64,000 nt of DNA from Cerrena zonata (Eukaryota; Basidiomycota; Agaricomycetes; Polyporales; Cerrenaceae): assembly GCA_038087015.1 (NCBI GenBank), contig JASBNA010000010.1:124001-188000 (forward strand), written 5' to 3'. Numbering within the stretch: the first letter of the stretch is position 1; every line of letters starts with the position of its first letter. Shown piece after piece: positions 48,816 through 59,888 of this stretch. The notes beneath the pieces are model-generated. The model was not told where the DNA came from. It did not search any database and saw only the letters and a list, made by a program, of their open reading frames with translations. The position numbers were made by a program, and so were the translations under genes.

Positions 48816-49213
48816 AGCAAAGGAATATTTACGGTTTTCGTTCGATGGATGGAGGGACGCTGTTCGAATCCAAATTGCTCAGATTATTCTTACGACGATG
48901 GTTTATACAAAGAACGTAGGACTCAAAGTTTCCAAAGAAAACATGACCGAATCCCTTACACCTCGCATCCACCGCACTCACCACACACATCACACAAAAT
49001 CAAATCAACAAACAATCAACTCGATACCAACAACGTAAAAAAAGACAACTATAAAACAACAACAACACACTCTGTAGGGGGTCGGGGGTCGGCGCGTAGA
49101 GACACAAAAGAGTTATGATATAATCATCAGGTGAGAGAGGTCGGTGGGGTGGGTAGGTAGTGTATAGAGTTTTAATAGTTCGGAATCCTTCGAAAAAAAC
49201 CAACCATCCCACT
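48816..49213. other. Convergent 3' spacer, permease and eIF5A
   Basis: Probable 3' UTR sequence. AC-rich and AT-rich runs (CACACACATCACACAAAATC). No gene is recognised. Confidence 0.5.
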
Positions 49214-50807
49214 TTAGTTGCCCTTGGGAGCTTCCTTGAAAGAGATCGCCTGCGGAGATATTTGTGTTAGTATGAGTGATCTCGCGTAGAGTGAAACGGA
49301 AGGCGATCGCGTGTGAAGCGGAGGGTCGAGTGATCGATCCCACTCGCAGCGTTCTCGCATACACCCCGCGTACGAACACCGAAGCGGTAGAAGAAACCCA
49401 ATCACTCACCTGCTCCTCCCCCATAGCACTAACGATCGTCACCAACAGATCCTTCCCAGACTCGAAATCCCCCTCGATCTGTTTCCCGATATCGCCCTCG
49501 GGCACGCGCACGTCGTCCTTGGCCGTCCCGTCTTGCGTCATCAGGTTCAGGAACCCGTCGTCGATGTTTACCTGTTGGGTTTTGTTCGTCAGTGTTAATT
49601 GGTTACGTGTTAGTGAGTGGGAAGTGTGGGGGGGAAGGTGGGGGGAGGGATGTGGGAAGAGAAACTCACGAGTTGGAATTCAGTACGAAAGACGTTAGGA
49701 ACGTCCATGTTATGAGTAGAGGGACAGATATCCTCCTACAAAAAGCCAATAATAACAAAAGATCGATCACAGTCAGTCATCTGCCAACTAGAAACGGTCG
49801 ACGGCTCTCGAGACCCTGGAACCAAAAAGTCAAAAAGCCTAATTTCCCACAAGCGCTGCCCAGCCCCAGCCCACATCATCGTGCTATCTTTGGCGTGTAT
49901 TTGTGTAATTGGTTCGCAGCGCATATAAGACCATAACCAGAAAGATGGGTTGAGAGGGGTGGGGCTTGGTGATTTCGAGGTTCGGGTACCAGCTTCGAAA
50001 GGAAGAGGAAGGAGAGGAGAAGGGAAAGAGACATACCATTTTTTTGCCGGTAAAGATCTAGGCGAGATCAAAGGAGTAAATCAGCATCGAGGTGATATAT
50101 GATAAGCGAGAAGCGAGACGTGGATGTATGCGGTTGCAGGTGAGAACCGTAACGGGAAATGGGAAGCGAACAATGTCGCCGGGAAGTGGAGGGATTGGAC
50201 GGAAAGGCAAGTAAGGGAGAGGGAGACTTACGTCAATGCCGACGAGATGGACCTTGGCGTGACCGTGCTTTCCGGTCTTGGAGGTAGACATTTCGACGAT
50301 CTTGCAGGGGCGGTCTATTCAAATTCCAGACAACACAAAAACGATAAGCAACAAGAAATAAGCAAAGCAAAGGAGAGAGAAGGACGGACTCTTGATGACG
50401 ACGTGCCCGTTCTTGCGAAGGGCAGAGCATTGCATGGGGAAGGTGGTAGAGGCCCCTGCCGAGGTCTACATTGAGTTGGAAAGTTAGTTGTGTGTAATGG
50501 GGTGAGTGAAGGTTTGGGAGAAGAGTTTGAATGAGAAGGGATCGAAGGGATCGGAGGAAGGGAAGCAGAGGAGGATCGTTCTTATTGAGGCGAGGGCAAA
50601 TATAGAGAGAGGAGCGGTGATATTTGGGGGTACACTTTGAGTAAGTTTTCCTAGCTCTATTACACATCGCCCTCTTCGCCACTCGCGCACCCAGAGAGGA
50701 ACGAGAAAAAAGGAAAGGGGGATGGGGGTTGTAGGTAAAGCAAAGAGGGAAGAAAGAGAGGTACGGACCTGGTCAAAGTTGTGCTGGTGCTGCTCGTCGT
50801 CGGACAT
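49214..50807 (-). CDS. Translation factor eIF5A
   Basis: Exons, minus strand: 50807-50769, 50465-50390, 50314-50232, 50057-50037, 49735-49670, 49571-49410, 49249-49214; 160 residues, the normal family size. eIF5A is a ribosome-binding factor that promotes peptide-bond formation at poly-Pro and other stalls and helps termination. Its activity needs hypusine on a conserved Lys. Here the hypusine loop is [13 protein letters not shown] with Lys54 as the modified residue. Other signatures are [36 protein letters not shown] and [14 protein letters not shown]. The 21-nt fourth exon encodes IFTGKKM. It is divergent from the LIM gene. Confidence 0.98.
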
Positions 50808-51108
50808 GATGGGCTAGATCGTAATGGGACTTGTTGTGATCGTGTTTTTTGTTGTGGTGAGGAGGGTGAGAGGACGAGGAGGAGATCTAAAAGAGAGCAG
50901 GAGAGAGAGAGAGGTGGTAGAGAGAGATTTGACCGCCAACGATCAGGATAAAAATCCAGCAGGCGCTTGTCCAATCAATTTTCCATCTCCGATCAATCTG
51001 CCCAATCACAGCGCGACCATCACTGCCTATTCCGGACGTCCCTCCTCTCCCCACCTCTCGATCCGGAAGTCCTCTGTCTCTCTCGTCTCTACCCTCGTCT
51101 CACTCGCT
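50808..51108. promoter_or_regulatory. Divergent promoter region, eIF5A and LIM protein
   Basis: 301 bp separate the opposed start codons. Purine-rich on the eIF5A side (GAGAGAGAGAGAGG) and pyrimidine-rich near the LIM start (GTCTCTCTCGTCTCTACC). Contains CCAATCA motifs near 50968 and 51000, possible CCAAT-box sites. Confidence 0.6.
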
Positions 51109-52567
51109 ATGCATCCGTTTGGAGGGACACCGCGCTGTCCTCGTTGCTCAAAGGCCGTCTATGCTGCTGAACAGGTCCGTGCGCTCTCTCTTCTCTCTCC
51201 TCACTGGCCTGTCTCACCTTCTCTCCTCTCTAGATTATGGGCCCTGGTCGCAAGGTCTGTCTCCGTCTCCCTGCTCTCCCTTCTGTTGCCGTCTCTCTCC
51301 TCTCCTCTCCCCTCTGGATAATCTCCCCGCCTTCCTTCCCTTCCGCTTCTCCTTTGCACTTCCGCTTACCTATGACATCACCTCTAGTTATATCACAAGC
51401 CCTGTCTCGCGTGCACTACTTGCGGCAAGCGACTTGATTCTTATACCCTTCTCGAGCACAATCAACAGGTACGTCTCTCTCTCTCACCTCTTTCGACCGC
51501 ATATACTGATACTTTTCCTCTCCACTAGCCGTATTGGTATGTCCTCTCTCCTCTTCATCTACCAAAGTCATACGAACCTCTCGCTCTAGTAAACAATGCC
51601 ATATAAAGAACTTTGGCACGCGCGATCTCCGCGCTGCCAATCTGCCCGACAGAGACGATGTTCCCGGTCTCGGTAGTCCACCCACATCTCCCACTCGAGC
51701 TACCTCTGCCCTTCCACCTACTCTCCCTCCTCGTGCTTCGCCTTCCCACTCGCACTCTAATTCCATAAATTCCAATACCAATGGCAACCGGACCACATCC
51801 CCTCGTCTCCAACCTACTCGCACTCTCAGTCCTCCTCTCGTCTCTCGTCCTTCCCATTCACCCGCTCGGTCTATTTCTGCGTCGCCTGCCCCTCCCACTC
51901 ATACTGACCGCGAACAAGCACCGATGCCTGCTCCATCATGGGACGACGACACCCCTTCATCCGTTCCCACTACCCCACCTCGACCAACAACAGGTATCCC
52001 ACGAACCGTCCCTCTCAGCACCGTCATCTCTCCCTCACCCACCAAAGTCTCCTCAACCAAACCATCACTGCCTCCTCGCGTGCACTCGCCACCGAACGAC
52101 ACAATCGCACCGTCTGTCAAAACAATGACGGTCCCTCTCATCCCAGCATCTTCAGGCTCCGGAGGCTACGTCCGCAGTGCCGGTGTCTCATCTCAAGCAA
52201 CCGGTGCCACAGTCGGAGGGAAATTCGGACATAACAGAGGAGGAGGTGCAGCAGGTGGGAGTTACGGAGGGACACCGACATGTGCGAAATGCGCCAAGGT
52301 GGTTTATTTTGCAGAACAGGTGAAAGCATTGAACAAGACGTATCATAAACCGTGTCTGCGGTGTAGTGATTGTAAGACGTCGTTGGATTCGACCAAGTTG
52401 ACGGAGAAGGATGGGGAGCCGTTTTGTCGGAGGTGTTATGCGAGGGTGTGTCTCTTTCTTTTTTCTTTGTTTTTTTGGGGTTTGGTGATGTGCTGACTGG
52501 TTTTTTTGAGTAGTTGTTTGGACCGCAAGGAAGTGGGTATGCGCTGTTAGGCAAACCCGGAGGTTGA
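51109..52567 (+). CDS. Protein with two LIM domains
   Basis: Exons: 51109-51174, 51234-51254, 51388-51468, 51529-51536, 51590-52445, 52514-52567; 361 residues. LIM domains are double zinc fingers that mediate protein binding, often at the actin cytoskeleton or in transcription complexes. LIM1 (about 10-67): CPRCSKAVYAAEQ, LYHKPCLACTTCGKRL, and QQPYCKQCHIKNFG. LIM2 (near the C-terminus): CAKCAKVVYFAEQVKALNK, YHKPCLRCSDCKTSL, and GEPFCRRCYARLFG. All zinc ligands are present. The 170-residue linker is Pro/Ser/Thr-rich and probably disordered, with a Gly-rich patch before LIM2. The ending GPQGSGYALLGKPGG is typical of CRP-like fungal proteins. Exon 4 is only 8 nt (CCGTATTG) and supplies the PYC step of LIM1. 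Two decayed copies of the LIM2 end lie downstream. Confidence 0.95.
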
Positions 52568-52748
52568 ATCGTAAGATATATCCCTATATCCTTATTCGTT
52601 CTTTGTTGCTTTCGGAGGAGGAGGATACATGTAACCTATGGATTAATGTTTCAACCCTTGAATGCTATGTTGTAACATCAACTTTTTCATCGTTCTCGTT
52701 ACTGATATTCTTATTCGGCAAATTTCTTCGATCACAGCTGCCTGTCAA

Positions 52749-53060
52749 GAGAAGGTCGGTCACCTTCCCAAGGTGGTTGCTAAAATACTCGTGGATTACT
52801 TACTACGAGACCGAGATCCGTGTGTTTACAGGCTAGATGGCGATCAAGTAGACTGTATCTGCTGCTGTTGCTGCTCGCTTGCTCTTCGAATTCTGATGGA
52901 CATACCGCCAGATATTCCAATTCGAAGCAACAGGGGTGTCATCTTTTGGGGTGACATCCATGTTGGAGAGTCTCTCGTCAAGGTTACTTCATTTTTCAGG
53001 AAGTACAGAGTGCAGATACTTTCATCCAACTCATTTCCCTCGCGCGGGCTATACGTGTGT
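52749..53060 (+). pseudogene. Possible F-box-like fragment between LIM echoes
   Basis: The open frame reads KVGHLPKVVAKILVDYLLRDRDPCVYRL, resembling the LPE(L/I)V..ILxxI opening of the local F-box genes, then a Cys-rich patch and GDIHVGESLVKVTSFFRKYR. The likeness is weak and no F-box core follows. Confidence 0.3.
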
Positions 53061-53091
53061 ATATAGAGGCAAGTGCGACACCTGCCAGTGT

Positions 53092-53503
53092 TAAAAAAAA
53101 CAATGACGGTTCTTCTCGTCCCAGCATCCACAGGTAACCGATTCTTGGTCGTTCATCAGAGTACGTTTGGAGCGCAGACCAAGCAACAGGAGGCAAGTTC
53201 AGGCATGATAGAGGATAGGGGTGCAAGGGTGGGAGTTATGGAGGGACACTGACGTGTGCTTGATGTGTATTTCGCAGAGCAGCTGAATGCGTCGAACAAG
53301 ACGTACCATAAACCGTGTCTACGGTGCAGCGACTGTAATACGTCTCTCAATTCGACGGAGTTGACGGAGAGCTACTTTGTCGGAGGTGTTATGCACGGGT
53401 GTGTGTCTCTCTTTTTTCTTCTTGATGGGACGCGAAATACTGACTGCTTTTTTCTGATAGCAGGGAAGTGGGTATACGCTCTTGGGAAAACCCGGAGGTT
53501 GAT
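53092..53503 (+). pseudogene. Decayed copy of the LIM2 region, first echo
   Basis: Corresponds to about 52120-52567 of the LIM gene: AACAATGACGGTTCTTCTCG, GGGAGTTATGGAGGGACACTGAC, then NASNKTYHKPCLRCSDCNTSL, followed by the intron position and the GKPGG end. The first zinc pair is lost (ACGTGTGCTTGATG) and the frame shifts at ELTESYF, where DGEPFCRRC is expected. The 3' flank GAGGAGGAGGATACATGTAA is also copied (52616 and 53590). Confidence 0.85.
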
Positions 53504-53947
53504 GCTGTGTTTTCACCCTGCGTACGATATTTTCTTATCCTTATTCTGTTTTTTGTCCCCGAGTATCAATATGATGGACTTTTGCTTTGAGGAGGAGGAG
53601 GATACATGTAAATAAACCCTAACGGAACAGAGGCATACTATTGTTGTACACCTAATCGTCGGCTCATCGTTACTGACTGTCTGCCTCCGATCACAGCTGC
53701 TGGTCAACCATACGATTGTTCACTTTTCCCGGGGTAGTTGTTGAGTGAGATTTGTGTTTTACAGGTCCACCAGCAGGGATCCGTAATATTGTCCCTCTCC
53801 CTCCCTCATCATGCTCACCTCACCTCTCCCTGTCTCTCTCGAAGAACTCAGTGGAAGATAACCTGTCTATCCAATCTCAGTCCTCTACGTTCAGAGTGCA
53901 GTGAGGGAAGTTCGGACATACCATAATAAAGACATAGCGCGGCAATA

Positions 53948-54181
53948 ATATTTATTTCGCAGAACATGTGCATTTCCCTTCCCCTTTTTTCGACTCAGTA
54001 ATAACTTGAACGAAAACACTTCTCAATCCAGTTGACCGAGAAGCCATTTTGTCGGACTCGGAGATGTTATGCGCAGGTGCGTGTCTCTCTTTGCTTTTCG
54101 TGGTTTGGTGATTAAACACGAAATGCCGACTGCTTGTTTGGATTGCAGGGAAAGTGGGATATGCGCTTTCAGATGTTGATT
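53948..54181 (+). pseudogene. Decayed copy of the LIM2 region, second echo
   Basis: Further eroded: TTATTTCGCAGAACATGTG, then CCAGTTGACCGAGAAGCCAT, TTTTGTCGGACTCGGAGATG (against TTTTGTCGGAGGTGTTATG), GGGAAAGTGGGATATGCGCT. The 3' flank GAGGAGGAGGAGGGATATGT follows near 54200. The middle of the domain is deleted. Confidence 0.8.
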
Positions 54182-54764
54182 TTCTAGACTTTTGTTGCTT
54201 GAGGAGGAGGAGGAGGGATATGTGTGCTCCCTGCCATAGGTAAATAGATAAATTGAATGCTATTGTTAGACACCAACTCGTTAGCTTTCTCATTTGTTCA
54301 TGTTCATCATTATAATTTACTGACTCGGACTTTCTTCGAGTTCGCTGATCCCAGTTCCTTACCAAGACCAGCTGAACTCCAGTGTTGATTTGAACAGCAA
54401 CAGTAACATCTCTAGCAAAAAGAAGCGCATTTCACCACCCACAATATATATTATACAATATCTCTCACCTTTCCCAACCCCCGAATGACACGGATGAGTT
54501 GAAATCTGTTCAAGATCTGGAGGCAGGGTATGCTTCAGCGCACGGTCTGTATGTACCTACACCGAGGGTGTATCGCGGCAATCCCATCTCTCACTGTCGA
54601 GTACTTACAGTGTCGTGTGTAGGGTCATATTTCGGGTATTTGGTGACAATGACATGATAGGTTGAAGGGAATTCAAGATTGCTTCGTATAGGAAGCGAAT
54701 TGTCGACATAGGCAAGAAAAGCTTTACATCAATTCATTAGTAGTACACTGAGTTTATTCTGAAC

Positions 54765-56099
54765 TCAAGGAAGCAAGATAGATATCAAGTCAGGTTCAGC
54801 AGATTCATTTACTCGAACATCATATTCTCCATTGTCTGTATCATATTCAGCTTCTCCTAAGAGATTGATAGAATATACGGTTGAGTGAAAGGAAAGAAAA
54901 ATCCGGGGAAAAGGATACTACTGACGATGATTTCCTCCTTTTTGCTGTTGACTTCTCCAAGTAGCGACTGTCCTTTCCGTTTGAAATCTGCAATCTTATC
55001 CTAATAACAGTGCGTCAAATACCTTCGCACTAATCGGTTTGAAGAGACCCTACCAATAGACTGCCAAGATCATCGTGATCCCGCTGTCCCACGGAAGTAC
55101 CAGGTACCGGATCATTACTGACAGACGTCCGAGTCATGTTGCCTGTACGACTCGGAGTAGGTCCAGGGAGACTCCTTGATGTCCCTCCCAGGTTGTCATC
55201 TAGTGTCAAGTCGATAACTTTGTCTGATGGGTGGCTAGCATTATCGGCCTTCTTGTTTTTGCGCGGTTTTCTTTCTGGATATGAGAAATGGTGAGCAGTC
55301 ATGTAACACTTCATATTATATTACGCATCACTTTTCCTTGATACGGGCATGTCCATATATATCTTCCTTGTAGACAGTGGTCGCACTGGTCGGAACCTGA
55401 ACCAAAATTTGACTGTTAGTTGTGCATCATCCGGTGTCTCAAGGTACCGATGAAAGAATGTTGGCTCGATGAATTCGCGGCGATCGTGGTCCTCGAATAT
55501 GCCAGGCCTCACGTCATTGCGAATGTTGTAGAATGCAACCGTTAAGATTCCAAGAATATCTGACGTGTAGTAGATCAGTAAACTATGATGGTATGGGATA
55601 GTAAAAAATGTGAACTGGGCACGTACAGTTAGGATCAATGTTGTCAACTTGGAGAGTGGACCAGCTGGGAGCCCTTAACCCATGACCATTACCATGACCT
55701 GCAACACGGTACCATCCACTTGATTCCCGACCACTCAATCTCTCTCTGATCATGTAACCCATGATGGTATATGATGCCTTGGCAGTTGGACCTCTTCGTA
55801 TTCTGACCATGCAAAATGATCGTACGGAAGTATCATCTGCGCGGGTCCATTGGAGTTTGAGAGACTAAAAAGATGTATCCATCAGTGCCCCAGAATGACA
55901 CACCACTTATGGTATGACAGCATACCTGTTCTGACTCGAGGACCTTTTCCCTAACCCAAACATCAATGATGGCACGGCCATTTTGATTCATTCTGATCTC
56001 ATATTTGTGACCAATGTCTTGTCCATCACTAAGATATACGACGGACAGGCTGTGCCCTTCGAGGATCACCCCGCCTGTAGAGTTAGAAGGTGGAGTCAT
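54765..56099 (-). CDS. Unknown protein with NLS-like and SUMO-interaction-like motifs
   Basis: Exons, minus strand: 56099-55926, 55864-55627, 55559-55448, 55396-55332, 55274-55054, 55000-54922, 54856-54765; 326 residues, all phases closing. I do not recognise the family. The first 195 residues look folded and beta-rich (GGVILEGHSLSVVYLSDGQD, then GYMIRERLSGRESSGWYRVA, GILTVAFYNIRNDVRPGIF). The second half is charged and low-complexity: a basic run (SRKKRKPRKNKK) fits a nuclear signal, followed at once by VIDLTLDD, a SUMO-interaction-type motif, then a Ser/Thr-rich region and an acidic end. The 51-nt intron at 55397-55447 is a multiple of three and could be retained; its CTAAC branch site and consensus ends favour splicing. 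An upstream exon reading AWGEPGFSFSP in frame before the ATG is possible, so the start is provisional. Confidence 0.65.
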
Positions 56100-56458
56100 T
56101 GGGGAGAAGGAGAATCCGGGTTCACCCCAAGCCCAGGTATGCTGTTATATAGGCATCAGTTACATTACTACAACGGGCGACTAGTGAATCGGACTATTGC
56201 ATCTACGGCATACCGTCATGCATACCCACATAAGGAATATGTAGAGTACCTTGTTAAGTTAGATTGATAGTTGGTTCCAGATGAGCGGGTGACTCCGAAT
56301 GGATAGCTGTAATCTGTTTTTTTTCAAGAACCAATCATCCGGTAAAATAAATGATATGAAAGGAAAATGTTAAGGGTAGGGTATGTGCTTCAATTACAAA
56401 CTTGAGCATACAAAAGAAAACAGTACCACAAAGTAACCGAACATGAACCCACGGCACC

Positions 56459-57246
56459 TCAAACACGGAGCTCTCTGTATAAGTTGTAATACGGCCTCAT
56501 CGACGAGTGCTCGTCATGCATGACGATAGCGACCTTCAGCATCGTTGATTCCTGGCTCCTACCGAGATCTCCAACAGGCTCAGTGGGAACGAGGTCGAGT
56601 GGATGCTGGGCTGCAAAGGCATGAGGAAGACTTTCCCGCAAATGCTGTGATCGTCTGTCACCGATGGCCACTTGATAGTTCTCTCCCGTAGTGCGAGCAC
56701 CAATACTTCCGTTCATGTAATCTGCACTGGCAGCTCCAGTATATAATCTTGAGTGAGGTACGTGTAAGAGTTGAACGATTTGACACGTACGAAGTATGGT
56801 AGGATAGTGGAGTGGTTATGGACCACAACTTCCCAGCTTTACGGTGGACATATGTCGGTGCAGAATGCAATCTTGCATCGTTGACGGGAGGATGATCAAA
56901 TCTGTAGTTTGTTATGTGCCCACTGAAACAGTTGAACATCCTTCAAGCCGGCGGTGAATTCCTTAATGGTCCGGCCCGTAGTATCCCGCTCTCAGATAGA
57001 CATACCTTCTCAAAATGCCATTCCCTAACTGTACACTTTCTTTTTAGGGACTCTGACCGGAATCATATACCTACCTCTATGGTGATATTCAGAATTCGCT
57101 TCATGAAATCTCGACATGTTCTGTTCCTGCCCGAGATACGGAACCTCGGAGGGATCGTAAACACGTTTCGGGCGAGCAGTAAGAAATGGTAGTTGTGGTA
57201 TGTGTGGCTGCGTATGCTCTAGGTTCAGGTGCCTACTCCACCCCAT
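56459..57246 (-). CDS. Unknown protein upstream of the NLS/SIM gene
   Basis: Exons, minus strand: 57246-57075, 57024-57006, 56940-56791, 56747-56459; 209 residues if started at the ATG at 57246. The frame stays open upstream to about 57345 (KYAAINDARVFNVLDVNHSR), so an earlier exon is likely. Exon 2 is only 19 nt. Readable parts include MSRFHEANSEYHHR, FDHPPVNDARLHSAPTYVH, YTGAASADYMNGSIGA and ESTMLKVAIVMHDEHSS. No family is recognised. It may be the 5' part of the same gene as 54765-56099: exon-like sequence (YPFGVTRSSGTNYQSNL, about 56240-56300) lies between them, but I found no phase-consistent joint. Confidence 0.5.
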
Positions 57247-57411
57247 GCGGTATCCACACCTACTATGATTAACATCCAGAACATTGAACACCCTTGCATC
57301 GTTTATAGCAGCATATTTCCCTTCCTGACTGGATCCTCTAATACTTACAGCCTTCCTCCTACCGCTTCAAGTTACCCATTGCTCACTCTAAGTCTCAGGT
57401 ACTCAGATATA

Positions 57412-57957
57412 ATGTCTCAGGCTCATCTCACCTTTCTCGGTCTTTGCGCCATTCTATTACTTGCTATATGTCATTTTCTTCAACCAGCACTGATCGTCTT
57501 TACGTGCATCTTGGTTTACCTACTTTGGTATTCCCATCAACAGGCAATGGAGTATCCTGAGTCTCATTTTAGAAGGTGGCGAGAGAGGCTAGATAGTCTC
57601 CGGGGTGATGGTGAGGGTGAGATTTTTGTTTTTAACTTGATCCGTGGTTTCCTAAACTCGATATATGGTAGGGTATGGAGGCGAAATGTCCACGGCAGAG
57701 ACAATGCATCGACGTACCTCCCTTTCAAGGACCAGGACTTCGATACCCCGTCCCATGCATTATGTACCAAGGTACGTCTATTATTCATTTCTCGTTTATC
57801 GGACATCTCGCGATTAAATACCCGAACATGTAGAAGTCGAAACACGAGTGACATTGATTCGGATAGAGATGGGTCCGAATGGGATGTTCCGACTCAGGGT
57901 GCTGAGAGGATAGGTGGCAGGTCCCGACGCCGATTCTTGTTGACACATAGGAAATAA
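57412..57957 (+). CDS. Small membrane protein, unknown
   Basis: From ATG at 57412 (preferred over an earlier in-frame GTG at 57229) the frame gives 181 residues. Residues 5-45 are hydrophobic (FLGLCAILLLAICHFL, then LIVFTCILVYLLWY), making one or two membrane helices, followed by a basic cytoplasmic-type region (RRWRERLDSLRG, RRFLLTHRK). A strong donor GTACGT at 57772 and acceptor ATGTAG at 57833 would excise a 62-nt intron and give a shorter end near 57851 (LCTKKSKHE). I cannot tell which form is used. No family recognised. Confidence 0.5.
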   Translation: MSQAHLTFLGLCAILLLAICHFLQPALIVFTCILVYLLWYSHQQAMEYPESHFRRWRERLDSLRGDGEGEIFVFNLIRGFLNSIYGRVWRRNVHGRDNASTYLPFKDQDFDTPSHALCTKVRLLFISRLSDISRLNTRTCRSRNTSDIDSDRDGSEWDVPTQGAERIGGRSRRRFLLTHRK

Positions 57958-58228
57958 TCTCACGATCGGTTGACATGAATATTATGACTTTTTGGATGCC
58001 TTCCCTTTGTTGGTAAGGATCTTTGAACTTGTGCTTTTAAATGATACAATAAACTCGACGAATTAAATTCAACTCCTTGCTACCTAACTCAACAACGATC
58101 TACCGCCATCACCACGCAGGACCCCCACAACAAATAATCTATCCCCGCATACCACCGACCACTCTCAGAAACAAATAGACCCAACCTCTTCTTCATTCGA
58201 CTAGTAAGAAGTCCAGACACGACTAACA

Positions 58229-59056
58229 TTAAAGCGTACTGCCAGTGCCCTTCTCGTTCGAAACGGGGAAGAAATGAATGGGGAAACACGATGGCCTGGG
58301 AAACAAGGTAGGGATCGTAGTAGTTGCACCACTTGTCGCAGTCGTAGCAGGATTGAAGACCCGGAACGGCGTTGGAATAGCCACAATATCACCCGCGATC
58401 CCTCTACCTCCAATATCAGCCCAAGCCTCACCAGAAACAAGCGGAGCACTAGCAGACATGGGAGTCATCGTGGGCTCTTGCAGTTGTACTAGCGGCTGAC
58501 TCGGAGTCATTAGTGGTGATGGTGGTAAGAAATTCCATCCATGGAAGATGTGGTTTTGTGGGGTACCGTTTAGTACTATGATTGCACCTGATTCATCGCG
58601 AGCATAGATTGGTCCTCCAGAAGGGAATGAGTTCCCACCTCCAGAGGAAACAGCGGTAGGTGATGGCGATGGCGATGGCGATATAGCAGTCGGGAATAAC
58701 GAATCAAATGAGGATGGCCGCAGTAACCCGAAAGAAAGTGCCATGTGAGGGACGTCGATAGGTACACCCTTATCGAGATGAATTAGGTTCGATAAAGGGA
58801 TACCATCCCGGCGTTGTAAATCATCCAAGCTTCTTTGAGCTAAAGCCTCGACGAATTCACGTGTATCGATGACGGTAGAGGGTCTGGGGTTCGATATGAC
58901 TGTGTTATGAATGTGGTCATTTTCTCTGTAAATTTACATGCTCAGTGGTGAACATGAATAGCGAGAGGTACCGAGAAGAACTTACAAGAGGGGAGCGGAC
59001 AGTGTTGGAACGATGATGGCAGCGACGGCAAGAGCGATTGCAGATGAAAGACGCAT
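58229..59056 (-). CDS. Small secreted Pro/Ser-rich protein, unknown
   Basis: Exons, minus strand: 59056-58986 and 58925-58229; 255 residues. A clear signal peptide (MRLSSAIALAVAAIIVPTLS) is followed by a propeptide-like charged stretch with a dibasic site (SLDDLQRRDGIPL). The rest is Pro/Ser/Thr/Gly-rich with hydrophobic segments, including an SPSPSPSP run, and has one NGT sequon. Cysteines are few. Probably secreted and possibly Kex2-processed at QRRD. No family recognised; role unknown. Confidence 0.7.
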
Positions 59057-59888
59057 GGTGAATTCGTAAGAAATAGGTGTTGTATGTACGGAGAAGTTGT
59101 CATTAACGTCAAGAAAAGGTTAGGCTAGAGAAAACTATGAGATTAGCTGTTATGATTAAAGGTATGTAGGTTATACTTACCGACCGGCACCGGGGTGAAC
59201 GAGGGGTAAATGAGTCGAGTGAGTGAGCTCCAGAGCTGAAGAATGTTGACCACGAACAGACCTTAATTTATACGAACCAAAAAACATTGCCAACGCAGGT
59301 GAGAGAACACGTTCGGAAGAGTGTCCAAATGGATCTATATAGCTGATGCGCCGGAAACGAGTACATTGCCTATGCAAAATGTGTATGCGAGAAGTAATGC
59401 AATACCCAAAGGTCTTGATATCTCTTGATACGCAGTACGATTCAGGCAAGTAGATCAAGCGGGTATCAAGCTCGTGTTAGATATAGAACACCTCGTTGCC
59501 CGAAGTTAAGGATTGCCGGAGGAGAAGATGCTGGGAGTGCCCATGGAGGATTCGGAGTGTCGAGTCTCTCGGAGAAATCAAAACATTGACCGCGCCGACC
59601 GACAAAAGTCGACTCAAGTTTCAAAGTAAGTCTGAAATTAGGATGATGTTGGAAAGCATGTTCTACCATGTGCTGTGATATCAGATCCGTGTGTCATTAG
59701 CAGTCGCCGTTACATTTATAATGTACCAGCAACAGCTCAATTTGCTTGTCGAGGTCAGAGAACAAGTTCAACTAGATTCTGAGACTGATTCTGCCAACTA
59801 GGCTGCTATAGTCGCTCACGCCATGATGATGACGTAACACAAACATTATGATAACTTTGTACGCGTAAGGCAATTGCTATTCAAGACC
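59057..59888. other. Divergent spacer, no gene recognised
   Basis: Spacer between the secreted-protein gene (-) and the 967-aa gene (+). Short frames only. Confidence 0.5.

Noticed and set aside
49113..51898. Long antisense or shifted frames over eIF5A and LIM exons
   Set aside because: Pro/Ser- or Arg-rich shadows of GC-skewed coding and pyrimidine-rich promoter sequence.
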